Shown here piece by piece: positions 47,960 to 64,000 of a stretch of DNA of 64,000 nt. Source of the DNA: Seriola aureovittata. Lineage: Eukaryota; Chordata; Actinopteri; Carangiformes; Carangidae. Under the pieces are notes generated by a model that did not search any database, had not been told where the DNA came from, and saw only the letters and a list, made by a program, of their open reading frames with translations. Position 1 is the first letter of the stretch; each line of letters starts with the position of its first letter. The translations under genes and the position numbers were made by a program. The stretch covers positions 14,387,856 to 14,451,855 of the forward strand of contig NC_079368.1 in the NCBI RefSeq assembly GCF_021018895.1, in the 5' to 3' direction.

Positions 47960-50900
47960 AAAAGCCTGGAATATTTTGTCATGTGAATTATCCAGAGTGA
48001 AAAAAAGGAGCAAGCATCCAAAATATCGTTTGTACTTAAGAAAGGACTGTGTGATATATAATATGTGATACACATTTTAACATTTCTTGCAATGCATTTA
48101 AAGAGCAAAAATGTGCACAATGTAGAGATTACAAATGAATAAGTGGTCTATACTGTCTAGAGTGACCACTGAGACGAAGACAAATCATTTTAAACAAGTC
48201 AATAGCAGTCTGACCGTGTCATCATTAAGCCATATGGATTTGACAGATGAACTGTTGGGGATTATGACCCTCATGTTGTGTCCGTAGGTGGCGACCCAGT
48301 TTAAGAGCAGCCTGCTGAAGCTGACAGAGATCCTCATGGCTAAAGAGGCCTGGTACATACGCTGTCTTAAATCTAATGAGTCCAAGCAGCCAGGTACTTT
48401 AATCAAGAGATGACACGTGTAGCTGTTTTGGTAACATGATGGAGTCATTTGAATTTCACCCTTTTCTCGGCCACATAATCACAGGTCAATTTGACGAAGC
48501 ACTGATCAGGCACCAGGTGAAGTACCTGGGGCTGATGGAGCACCTCAGAGTCAGACGAGCTGGTTTTGCTTACAGACGCAAATATGAGGTCTTCTTAAAG
48601 AGGTACGCAGGAGCAAAGAGGCTGGGATTTATCCTCTTTAAATTAAATTTAAATGTTGAATTGAGTGAATCCATTCTGCTACAGTCACTCTGCTGAGTGG
48701 GTTGTTTGCTGCTTCCTACAGATATAAACCGCTGTGCCCGGCCACCTGGCCTCACTGGAGAGGAATGCCTGCTGATGGAGTGGAAGAGCTGGTTCAACAT
48801 CTGGGCTACCTGCCAAATGAATACAAAATGGGCCGGTGAGGACAAGACTTCCTAAACTCAACAAAGCAAATGTCCTTTGAGCCAAGAATAACCAAAAAAA
48901 TGTTTTCCCCTTTGTAGTACCAAAATATTCATCCGTCATCCGAGGACACTTTATGCCACAGAGGATGCTTATGAGAAATGTAAACATGAACTGGGTGAGT
49001 GCAAATCCGCTATGAAAATATTTCAGTCATCACTGATACCTGCGCAATTATTTCATTTGATGCTATAAATTTTCAGCTACAAGACTCCAGGCCAAATACA
49101 AAGGATACAAAGCAAAAGGAGAATTCAGAAAACAAAAAGAAGCTGGTAAGTGTCAGAACACATGATCTAGATTAGGATGTTCTATGTTGCTTTGCCATGT
49201 ACGTAATAGAAAATTACACACCCTCTACACGCACATCTCATTATATTTTTTTCCCCTCAGCCACTAAGATTGAAACTTGTTGGAGAGGAGTGCAGGCGAG
49301 GAAGGAGCGAGAGAGAAGAGCCTGGGCTGTAAAAGTCATCAAGAGGTGAGACAGAAGATGAAAAGTCGTGCAATATCATCACACAGCTCCTCTCAAGGTT
49401 AGTGTCACATTTTTACTACTTCAATATCTAACAACCTGTATCAGATTCATCAAAGGTTACATGACCAGAGGGCAAGCAAAAACCACAGATAACTCGGAGT
49501 ACCTGGCCTTTGTGAGGCAAAATTACTTGAACCGGCTTAAAGAAAAACTGCCAAAGACCGTTTTGGATAAAACCTCCTGGCAAGCTCCACCAGCTGTGCT
49601 CGCAGAGGTACAATGATTCATCAGATTCATTGCAAAGCAAGCTGACATTTTATTTAGACTCGGTGCACGTTTTTCATTCTCGTCAGACTTCAGAGATCCT
49701 GCGTAAGCTTCACTACCGTCTTATGGTGCGGAAGTATGTGAGAGGAATCGCACCCCAGAAAAAAGCGCAGGTACCTCACATGTCAAACACGTTGTATTAG
49801 ACCGGATCATCATATGTCCTTTTTGTAGTGATCAGCTTTCGATTTTTTGTCCCTTCAGCTTCAACTGAAGCTTGTCACCAGCTCCATCTTCAAGGGCAAG
49901 AAGGACACTTATCCACATAGTGTCGCTCAGCCGTTTGTAGACACCAGAATCAGTTAAGTATCGTATACATTCCCACAATGCCGTGTTATTTTTGAACAAT
50001 CATTTTTACATCATTTAATATCTCTAGGTGAACAAGATATAAATGTGAGGGTTCTCCAGATGATTCGCAATGAGCACATCAAGGTAATAAAATGTCATTA
50101 CACACCCAGAGGAAATACAGCAACGCATCAAACACAACTCACTGTGTTGCATCCTGTGTTTCTGTAGTACAGCGTCCCCGTAATCAAGTATGACAGGAAT
50201 GGTTTCAAACCGAGGCCACGACAGGTCATCCTCACCCAGGCAGCTGCCTATGTGGTAGAGGAAGCCAAGATCAAACAAAGAGTGCTCTACACCTTCCTCA
50301 AAGGTCAGATCAGTATGTTAATACACACTTTACTTGCCATCCGGGATGTTTTCATGTTTGGTTAAAAATTTGTTTGACTCAATGCAGGTATTTCCGTCAG
50401 TAATTTGACTGATGGCATGATTGTATTCCACATAACATGTGAGGACCCTAAAGAAAAGGTATGTAGATATACAATATTCAGTAGATATTTGGGTTTGTCA
50501 TTTTTATAAAAGTGTTTTGTCACTATAGATTCATAGAGATACAGAAACCACTTGAATTAAACAGCTCATTTCAGTCTTCAAAGATTTTCAGTTGGAAGTT
50601 TCTTAAAAGCCAGATACAAAATGGTATTTTTAATTCAAGGCCATTTGTCTGATTGTATTTTACTCTGTGGCTGTTTCAGGGGGATCTGGTAATGCAGTGT
50701 GACCACTTGTTTGAGTTTTTGACCAAACTCAGTGTCATCGCTAACAAACAAAGTGCAATCAAAGTGGTCCAGGGCAGGTGAGCGTGTATCTATATAACAA
50801 ATGTAAAGGTTAAATTTCATGAGTACATTTACCTAAAACACGTTGACATCTTTGCATTGATTCTTAGTATCAAGATTGAAATCCAGGCAGGGAAAGAGAG

Positions 50901-51833
50901 TGCAGTGGACTTCAGCACCGGACAGGAGCCCATGGTATACAAGGCCAAGAATGGACACCTCATGGTGGTGAGTTGAGTCCTGTAATAATGAAGAATTTAT
51001 GTGATGTGCTGTTTGAGGCTCTGATATAAAATTAATCTGCAGATGAAGAGATGCCACTTTGACCAAAGTCTGTTTATTTAAGATTTTCACAATATACAAA
51101 ATGCAAGCAGTAAACTGTGTCCACTCTCATCCCAAGTATCTGCCCAGCCTGCACACCCACCTCTCCATCCACACACCCACCAGACCTGCACCACATTTTA
51201 AGCACTTTCTGAAGAGGAGAAACACACAAATGAGAAAAAAACAAATGTTCATACATATTATGGGGTTACATTCTCTGCATACAACAGGGAGAGTATCTTA
51301 TTCTCTAGCCTGAGATGTTGCATAATATCTTTAATCCAATGATAAGATGTAGGTGGGGGAAGGGTCTTTCCATCTGAGCAGTATGAGCTGACCAGCCAAC
51401 AACGTGCAAAAGGCTAGCGTGTTGCACTTATGATCGCTTAGATGCACACCCTGTGGTGCAACACCAAATAAAGCAATAAGAGGGGGACTGACACCTTTAG
51501 TATTTTAGAGAGATTTTAGAGAAACATAGGAAGATTTTAAAACAGATAAAGGAGCTTAGGTAATACATTGATCTTGATGATACTGATCCTTCCACTCAGA
51601 GAAAAGGGCAGCAAGTCACAATGTGTCCTGTTTTCAGACCAGCTATCATGGGCAGGAAGTTACCATTGGTGAGGTCTTATAGTCTATAGTTAGGCTATGG
51701 TTAATCCAGAATCCCAGATATTCAAACTATTTTGTGCAGATTTTGAAAGGGGTTGAATTAAAGGAAGAAAAGATACCACTTTAAATCAAATTATTTGTCC
51801 CAACAGGTTGCCACTCGGGCCCGGACACGGTAA
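41087..51833 (+). CDS. myo1h: Unconventional myosin-Ih
   Basis: Single-headed class I myosin linking actin to membranes. Coding exons: 41087-41119, 43892-44026, 44120-44235, 44363-44561, 44655-44735, 45280-45459, 45546-45644, 45724-45837, 45930-46001, 46102-46221, 46313-46380, 46539-46644, 46735-46815, 46936-47027, 47353-47447, 47559-47605, 47764-47844, 48288-48393, 48485-48602, 48722-48835, 48918-48994, 49077-49145, 49261-49345, 49445-49607, 49687-49770, 49859-49952, 50028-50083, 50168-50303, 50388-50458, 50680-50777, 50868-50967, 51807-51833. The sum is 3117 nt, 1038 aa (human MYO1H about 1032). Motor motifs: P-loop GESGAGKT at 119-126, switch I NDNSSRFG near 171-178, switch [11 protein letters not shown] at 394-402. 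A neck of IQ-like helices lies around 700-790, followed by a basic TH1 tail. MYO1C is the close paralogue; [10 protein letters not shown] and the FOXN4/KCTD10 neighbours favour MYO1H. Translation may start at 41087 or at the Met at 43904. Confidence 0.94.
42341..42452 (+). repeat. G-rich tract with several G-quadruplex motifs
   Basis: It begins GGGTGGGTGGGAGGGGG, four G-runs with one-base loops, and continues with at least two more sets of four G-runs within about 110 bp. The G-rich strand is the coding strand of MYO1H, so the pre-mRNA would carry it too. Confidence 0.85.
43118..43155. repeat. (GA)n dinucleotide repeat
   Basis: About 19 tandem GA units followed by an A-run, in MYO1H intron 1. 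Confidence 0.95.
44736..45279 (+). other. MYO1H intron, no feature recognised
   Basis: A 544-bp AT-rich intron between the switch I exon and the exon beginning GDAVGGH. Nothing else is visible in it. Confidence 0.6.
47923..47956. repeat. (AT)n dinucleotide repeat
   Basis: About 17 tandem AT units in a MYO1H intron. Confidence 0.95.
51061..51700 (-). mobile_element. Decayed 3' fragment of an L1-type LINE, antisense in the last MYO1H intron
   Basis: Reading the minus strand, the segment near 51540-51600 translates as [19 protein letters not shown], the motif that follows the reverse transcriptase domain in L1-clade LINEs. Further on, [19 protein letters not shown] fits the downstream WK...W-IKD region. 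Stops and at least one frameshift interrupt it. An AATAAA on the minus strand (51073-51078) lies near its apparent 3' end. It is too short and damaged to be active. Class L1 is supported by the motif; the subfamily cannot be named. Confidence 0.75.
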
Positions 51834-52300
51834 CGTGTGGGGCTGAGGAGACACACAAGAAGCCCCTGCATATTTTATCAGGAGACCCCTAAAGAGAGGA
51901 TCAACATGTCTATAACTGAGCAGAAAGAACTGCACTTAGGAACCCTGGTTGAGCCTGTTTATTGGACAGCAACATTGCAGTTAATCAAACTAACTTTCCA
52001 CTGGAAAATGTTAAATAGCGTTGAAAGATAGTTTCAGCATCATTTTATGTTTAAGGGTTTGTCTCTGTTGTTTTTAGCACTACAGTTCAAAGCAAAGGCT
52101 GACACTGGACTGTAAATCAAATCTATCAAATTTAAATCTACAAAACTATTTTAATGTAAAAAACACTCAACATTACTCAATAACTGCTTAAAAGAATGTG
52201 TAATTCTGATTTCTGAACAATGAAGCCATATGTGTCATAATTTTATATGTTCACAAATGATGTGAATATGAGAATTAAACACAACAAAAGACTGTTTGTA
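51834..52300 (+). other. myo1h: MYO1H 3' untranslated region
   Basis: It follows the TAA at 51831-51833 and contains ATTAAA at 52274-52279 as the likely poly(A) signal, giving a UTR of about 460 bp. Confidence 0.55.
52274..52279 (+). terminator. Poly(A) signal ATTAAA, candidate for MYO1H
   Basis: The common variant hexamer, 25 bp short of the opposing KCTD10 signal. Confidence 0.5.
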
Positions 52301-52304
52301 GAAA

Positions 52305-52310
52305 TTTATT
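52305..52310 (-). terminator. Poly(A) signal AATAAA (minus strand), candidate for KCTD10
   Basis: TTTATT on the plus strand, about 1.06 kb after the KCTD10 stop codon. The KCTD10 3' UTR would span roughly 52290-53370, in which no other coding exon is visible. Confidence 0.5.
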
Positions 52311-53370
52311 TGTGATAAAGTAGGTATAAATATAAAACATACATATATGTTCACTTCTGTACAACAGACCTACAAGTACTGCGATTGTTAGACATATTTC
52401 AACTCAAACCTATTGTGTGCAAACGGTACATTCTCTGATGAATGCTGTGGTGAAGGACAGGTCTAATTTCTCTCCCTGTTAAAAGCTTGTAGACAGGATT
52501 CCCTTCCTGCCTGTGAGATCTCTGGTTACAGTCATTCACTTCAACCTCAGCATCCATCAGTCAATCACCCCAGTACATTTAACACCTCAGGTCATAGCTC
52601 AAGTTGCCTCCACTGAAAATAATAATCATTTAGTGAAGTGAAGGGAAAATGCATAATGTTAAAACTAAATATAGCAGAAGCACTACAGTGAAATGCTGCA
52701 TCCACCTGTGATATCTTTACTGTATCAAAAATTATTAAATTTTTTAAAAAGATTTAATTGCTCTTATCTGCAGGCTACGAAATAGCCATGGTAACATCTT
52801 CTAAGAGTAAAACAGTGCCACCATGTGGCCCCATTGTGTACAACACCTAGTTCATCCACTGGTGAACTTACAGTGGACCCGTCAGGATCTCGAAAGGAGA
52901 AGCAAAAATGATGTGCATCAATTTTTAGCTGCTTACATTATATAATTCTTGTTCTCCCGGATGTAATCTAGTTACGAGCGCAATTAACAAATGTATACTG
53001 ACAATATCATTTTCGTTTTCTTCACACACTCAGGTGAAACTGTGGTCACCCGCAGTGCTGAATGCAAACATCCATTTCTATGGGCCTCTGCACTCTAGCA
53101 GAAAACAGTGATAGGAGTTATCATGACTAACAAACATTACAGCCTGTGAGACCACACAAGAAAGATGACAAGTGGACACACAAACACGCACAAAATCACT
53201 TCACCACTACACACTGTTGTATGACACTCATTTCGTAGTAGTTTCCAAGAGAAAGCTGGTAAAATAAGAGTAGAAGTGAGACAGAGAGGCGCTGGGTGTT
53301 GTAAGGCACAAGCGTGGTGCAAAGACTGTCCAGGGTCAGAGACACAGGCTGACGGGTCGAGGGAGGAAGG

Positions 53371-55991
53371 TCACTGGTGGTGGTGTGTGCGGTCATCAGG
53401 TCGTTTGATATGAATCCTACGGACTCGTTCAATTCGTTCTCGCTCCTCATCCTCATCCAGATGATTAGATCGTCCTGCAGCGCCTCCTGTGGCCTCCAGC
53501 AGGGCATTGTCTGGACCCCTCCCATCATGGGACTCATACAGGAGGATGTTGAGGGTCTCCTCATAGATGCGCGCCTCAGGGAACTCAACCTAGGAGAGAA
53601 GTAGGGTGTTGTACAAGAGATTAGAGATATTTAAACAACATATAGTATGCTTAAAAGAAAGCAACCAACTAACAAAAAAAAAAAAAGTACCTTTGTCTGC
53701 TTCTTTTCTGTGGCATAAACAATGGAGGTGCAGCACACTTCGGCAATCTTACGCCCCTGGCCATAAAATGACCAACAACAGATCTCATCCCCAATCACAT
53801 CTTTGATGAAGAGGACCCGACCGTTGAATCGCAATGAAAGCTTGTCGAACAGCTCAATATTTTTTAGCATGTTGTCATCAGAATTGCTGGAAGGGGATGA
53901 GTTACAGGACAGTCATTTATTAAGATAACTTATTAAGATTTCACAACATTATATTTCCTCTTGAATTAGATATGCTGGCCCCTGATTTTAGTTGAAGAGA
54001 ACTCACCTGGTATATGAATATTTGTTGTTGCTTCTGTTATACAGCAGTTTGACAGTAGGCTGTGAAGACAAAGAAAAATCTAAATGACAGAAATTAAAAA
54101 TTGAAATTCAGCATGTTATGTAGAAAACATCGTAACATACCTTATTAGATGTTGCAATAAGCTTCTGCTCTTCCTTAGACGATGTCATCAGAGGCACTTT
54201 ACAAAGGGGCTCATAAGTTTCTTTGTTCTGGAGGGAAAAAAAAGTTTTTCCATTAAAAAATAAGAGTTGTACATGTCAAACTGCAAAATACATATAATAA
54301 GAGGAAGGAAGCCACCAGGTGGACCAGAGTAACAAAGATGATGAAGGACATGCAACCCATAAATGATTACGGCTCATTGTTTCAGTTACCAACTGTCACC
54401 AAGAAATGATTGGTTTAAAATTAATCTTGCACAGATTTTATGTCCATCATGATGTAAAAGAACAAAAAACAGATTTACACCTGTATTTTAGCCTGTGGAA
54501 GTACATTTAGTATTAGTTCTGAGGAGTTAATTTAACAATGATGACATGGTAGTAGATGAAGAACTGATATATTTCCCCGCCTAACTGACAGCCCTCTGTA
54601 TTGATGGTACCTGCAAGGCAGCTGTACATTCATCAGCTAGGCCTTGGACAAGGTAATACTTGGCCTCAGCGAGCAGTTCCTCAGTTTCCCGTCGGCTGTC
54701 TGGGAGTGGCACTGCCCCGTCTCTAAGATAGTTGAGGATTGTTCCAAAATGTTTCCCACAGCGGTCAATCAAGATCCAACCTATAAATATGAAATGGTGA
54801 GTCATTACTTAGTAATAGATTACGACCAGCGAAGAGATGACGTAAACCCCACATCTTATTGCTTATCTTATAACATTTTCACTAACAGCTCACCTTCACT
54901 GTCTGTGAGGACCTCCATCCTGCCACTGAACATGGCTTTGAGCATTGTATCCTGTTTGGTTAGAGTCTGCATTGTAGTGTAGTACAGTGCCCCACCTACA
55001 TTTAACTTCACATATTTAGAGCTGGGGCTGGAGCCCTTGAAGGATGTAGTCCGGGTTGTAGCTGCCGGCACTGCCGAGCTCACCACACTCTCTCCTGACA
55101 TCTCTTCCTGTGAAAGAACAAGATAAAGAATAAAATGACACCTGGATCAGGGGTAGTATCTCACTGGATTAGTTTGTTTAAGGGTTAATGAAGATATCCA
55201 AATCCCTTGACCAATCCCTCAGTATATTTGAACTTCCCTAACCAGTCTGTGGTCCTAAGTCCCAAATCCATTTGTTATTATTTAACGTCTTACTTTTTAA
55301 AATAAGGCCACAAATACAGAGTTTAATTTAAAAAAAGGCTTAAGTATATTGACTCAGCATAAGTTAGTGTGTGCATGTTCATTGTGATGAAGGAACAAAA
55401 TGACATATGTAGTGACTCATGTATTTTATTAGCAAGTCTTTTTAACTCTCAGACTGTTACAATAGCGGATGCAATTGTTAATATAATAGCTTTCTTGTGG
55501 CATAAACTAACACACTTGTACAAAACAGCTATGATGAAAAGTACGGACTTTAAACTTTCATACTTTTAGTACAATTTGATGAGAAGTAGTGTTTCTGCTC
55601 AGCTTGACATGATAAAGCTATGGAAAGACTAACAGGGCAGAGACAATTCAAAAACAATGCTTCACACTTTTGTCTATAAGGTAACTTTCTTTAAAAAAAA
55701 AAACAAACAAAAAAACAGCGTTACTGCATTTGTAGAATTGTTGGCGGCTTTTTTTTCTAGATATAAAGTAAAACACTGAACCGTCTCTCTCAGCTCAGTC
55801 AGTGGTAATTTCATTGTAGACAGCACGGCTAATGAGCTAGCTAGCTAGATAGCATTAACTAAACTTACCTTTATTATTACAAATCTACCAAAAATAGACC
55901 TAATATGTCACTGACTATTAAAGCTTTTTCCGCCTAATGTTAGTAGTGTGTTTGTATCTGGCTTTTGTTAAGACATAAGTATATTTACCAT
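53371..55991 (-). CDS. kctd10: BTB/POZ adaptor KCTD10 for the CUL3 ubiquitin ligase
   Basis: Substrate adaptor of CUL3 (BACURD family, with TNFAIP1 and KCTD13); family members act on RhoA/RhoB and bind PCNA. Exons on the minus strand, 5' to 3': 55989-55991, 54894-55107, 54611-54780, 54141-54227, 54007-54059, 53691-53886, 53371-53589. The sum is 942 nt, 313 aa, the same length as human. The first coding exon contributes only the ATG codon; translation continues [19 protein letters not shown]. The BTB/T1 domain begins at [18 protein letters not shown] and runs through [15 protein letters not shown] to [19 protein letters not shown] near residue 240 matches the PCNA-binding motif described for this family. 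The protein ends in a basic [10 protein letters not shown] segment and HHHQ. The three paralogues are similar; gene order and the [20 protein letters not shown] region favour KCTD10. Confidence 0.95.
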
Positions 55992-57091
55992 AGAAGCCGC
56001 AGCAGACTTCGTAAATGTAGCTCGCTAACGTCAGTCAGCTAACACCCACTTCCTTCCGGTCAACGCTGCGCAGTTATAAAAATGACGTCAACTATCCCGT
56101 GCTGTGTTTAAAGGGACAGTTCACATAATTTTGTTAAAGGTTACAGAGAATCACGGAGTGTTCAAGACGAAGTAAATGACACATAGGAAACAATGCAGCG
56201 CCTTACTTCAGCCCACTTTCTGTCCTACTACTTTTAATTCACTTGTTGAAGAAAATTGCTTTAATTGTGTTAATCTTAGCCTGCCCATTTCCGCTGTTGA
56301 AGGAGTAACAGTGATAACAGTCCCTCTCGCCAAACACCCATATTCAAAGCTTTATCTATCACCAGAAATCCAAAGTTTTTTATAGTTACAACACGAACAA
56401 AAATAGCTTGTCATATCCCAGACCTTTTAAAGCGAAATAGTCTAATTTAACGATTTATACGTGAGGACAGACCCTACCCGGAATCATTTAATGCGACACT
56501 TTGGATTAATGGCTGCAGTCAATGTACGGATCTCCTCTCATTGTTTACATTTCGAAACGGTATGTTCTCTGTGTTTTCGAGGCTGTCATTGATACAGGAT
56601 CAAACATAACATCGCAACGACTATAAATGTCACAAAATTAATGTGAAAAGATTCTCCCCGAGGCAGTATCAAGCCGACAAGCAGCGAACTAGCCCTGTAT
56701 GCTAACTAACCCAGCTCCATCTTTACTGTATCGCCCCGTTTATCCAGCGATGGCAAGTTAGTCTTCATGTTTCAGTTGGCTTTCCTCCTGCTCCGATCTC
56801 AAGGACAACCAAATGACTGAGGAGGTATAGCGTTAGGTGAGCCTGAAGGCCAGACAAGATCTTCATTTGAGGAATATCGCAGGTAAGTTTACTATTTTGT
56901 TTACTCAAAACAATGTGAAGATGTGCAGTTGCTAGGATGCTGTTTTATCCCAGGCACAGTCTTCACAAAGCACAGACAATTGCTCTAAAGCCGCTGTCAA
57001 AATGTTATCAATAAAAACAAGCGGATTATCAGTTTACAGTTTTGTTGTACAGCAGCCAAATTGTTTAAAGTCTTCTCTTCTAGGGTGCACA
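55992..57091. promoter_or_regulatory. Shared divergent promoter region of KCTD10 and UBE3B, with the UBE3B leader
   Basis: The two start codons are 1.1 kb apart on opposite strands. Near the KCTD10 start lie an ETS-type CTTCCGG (56053-56059), GCTGCGCAG, and a perfect palindromic cAMP response element TGACGTCA at 56083-56090. For UBE3B a leader exon ends at 56882 (TCGCAG followed by GTAAGT). It joins the acceptor TCTTCTAG at 57083, eight bases before the ATG. Sites are seen; promoter function is inferred. Confidence 0.6.
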
Positions 57092-63465
<6,374 letters not shown>

Positions 63466-64000
63466 CTCATATGCATCAGGACAATCTGCACAGGAAGCTT
63501 GTGTTGAACAGCCTGAACCAAGCAAGAGGCTCGGCTTACCTGGACTAGAGCCTGTCACGTCAAAGGGGCATCATCTGAACAAAAGGGGAATGATGACGAA
63601 CTACAAAGTCTCCTTTTGTCTCTTTAAAACTGGATGAGCTCTGCTCTACTACAGCTCACCCCCCCCACCCCCCACCCCCCACATCAAAGGGGATGCTGTT
63701 TCTGCAGCACAATCCAATTTTAAGCATCTCCCTCTGCCACTCCAAAAATTCAATATGTCGGATATACAGTGGCTAGATCAGTTTCTCAGGCTTAACAAAA
63801 TCATTCTCGGACCTGACACACACCATTTTAAGCGAACTGGAAAGCAATACAGATGCAATGCAAGCCATCAGACACGTGGTTGACTCACTCGAGTGAAACC
63901 AAGCGATGCATTGTTAACATACTTATATGCTTGGACTCCATTATCCAAGCAACTTTTAGCTGATATTGGATGTTTTGTTGAACATAATGCATCTTTTATA
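63466..64000 (+). other. ube3b: UBE3B 3' untranslated region, reaching the window edge
   Basis: It follows the TAA at 63463-63465 and includes a C-rich stretch of three C-runs of 6-8 separated by A (63659-63681). No AATAAA is seen before the end, so the transcript end lies beyond the window or uses a variant signal. Confidence 0.6.

Noticed and set aside
41087..51833. MYO1C instead of MYO1H
   Set aside because: The two are similar, but the [10 protein letters not shown] segment and the FOXN4/KCTD10 flanks match MYO1H.
53196..53588. 130-codon minus-strand frame overlapping the last KCTD10 exon
   Set aside because: It is a different frame from the conserved C-terminus; the KCTD10 frame with [13 protein letters not shown] is the real one.

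Overview
The window is ordinary nuclear DNA of a bony fish, most likely a percomorph-type teleost. The evidence is vertebrate gene families with many short exons and GT-AG introns mostly of 70-200 bp, decayed interspersed repeats of kinds common in teleosts, and simple repeats. It carries six protein-coding genes. I joined exons by eye from frame continuity and comparison with remembered vertebrate proteins. The five complete models each give an uninterrupted frame of nearly the human length: ACACB 2426 aa, FOXN4 515, MYO1H 1038, KCTD10 313, UBE3B 1068.

Layout, left to right. POLE (minus, 1-5413) is cut by the window edge. Its first 23 exons cover the exonuclease domain and the polymerase domain up to the DTDG motif. 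A 3 kb gap (5414-8387) holds the POLE promoter, with a perfect E2F site, a candidate ACACB leader exon and an old repeat. ACACB (plus, 8388-26892) has 52 coding exons plus a 24-nt micro-exon. FOXN4 (minus, 28739-34036) meets ACACB tail to tail. About 6-7 kb of mostly non-coding DNA separates FOXN4 from MYO1H and holds old repeats, a MITE-like inverted repeat and a GC-rich patch. MYO1H (plus, 41087-51833) has a long first intron with a G-quadruplex-prone tract and a last intron with an antisense L1-type LINE relic. KCTD10 (minus, 53371-55991) meets MYO1H tail to tail and shares a 1.1 kb divergent promoter region with UBE3B (plus, 57092-63465).

The block ACACB(+)-FOXN4(-)-MYO1H(+)-KCTD10(-)-UBE3B(+) has the order and orientations I know from human 12q24.11. 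POLE lies far away in human (12q24.33), so the POLE-ACACB junction is the lineage difference. The genes do not form one pathway: they cover replication, fatty-acid metabolism, neural and retinal transcription, membrane-actin motility, and two ubiquitin-ligase components.

I found no undescribed multi-gene system. The best observation is the 24-nt in-frame micro-exon in ACACB. It sits at the position of the known alternatively spliced eight-residue exon of ACC1 (ACACA) and resembles it.
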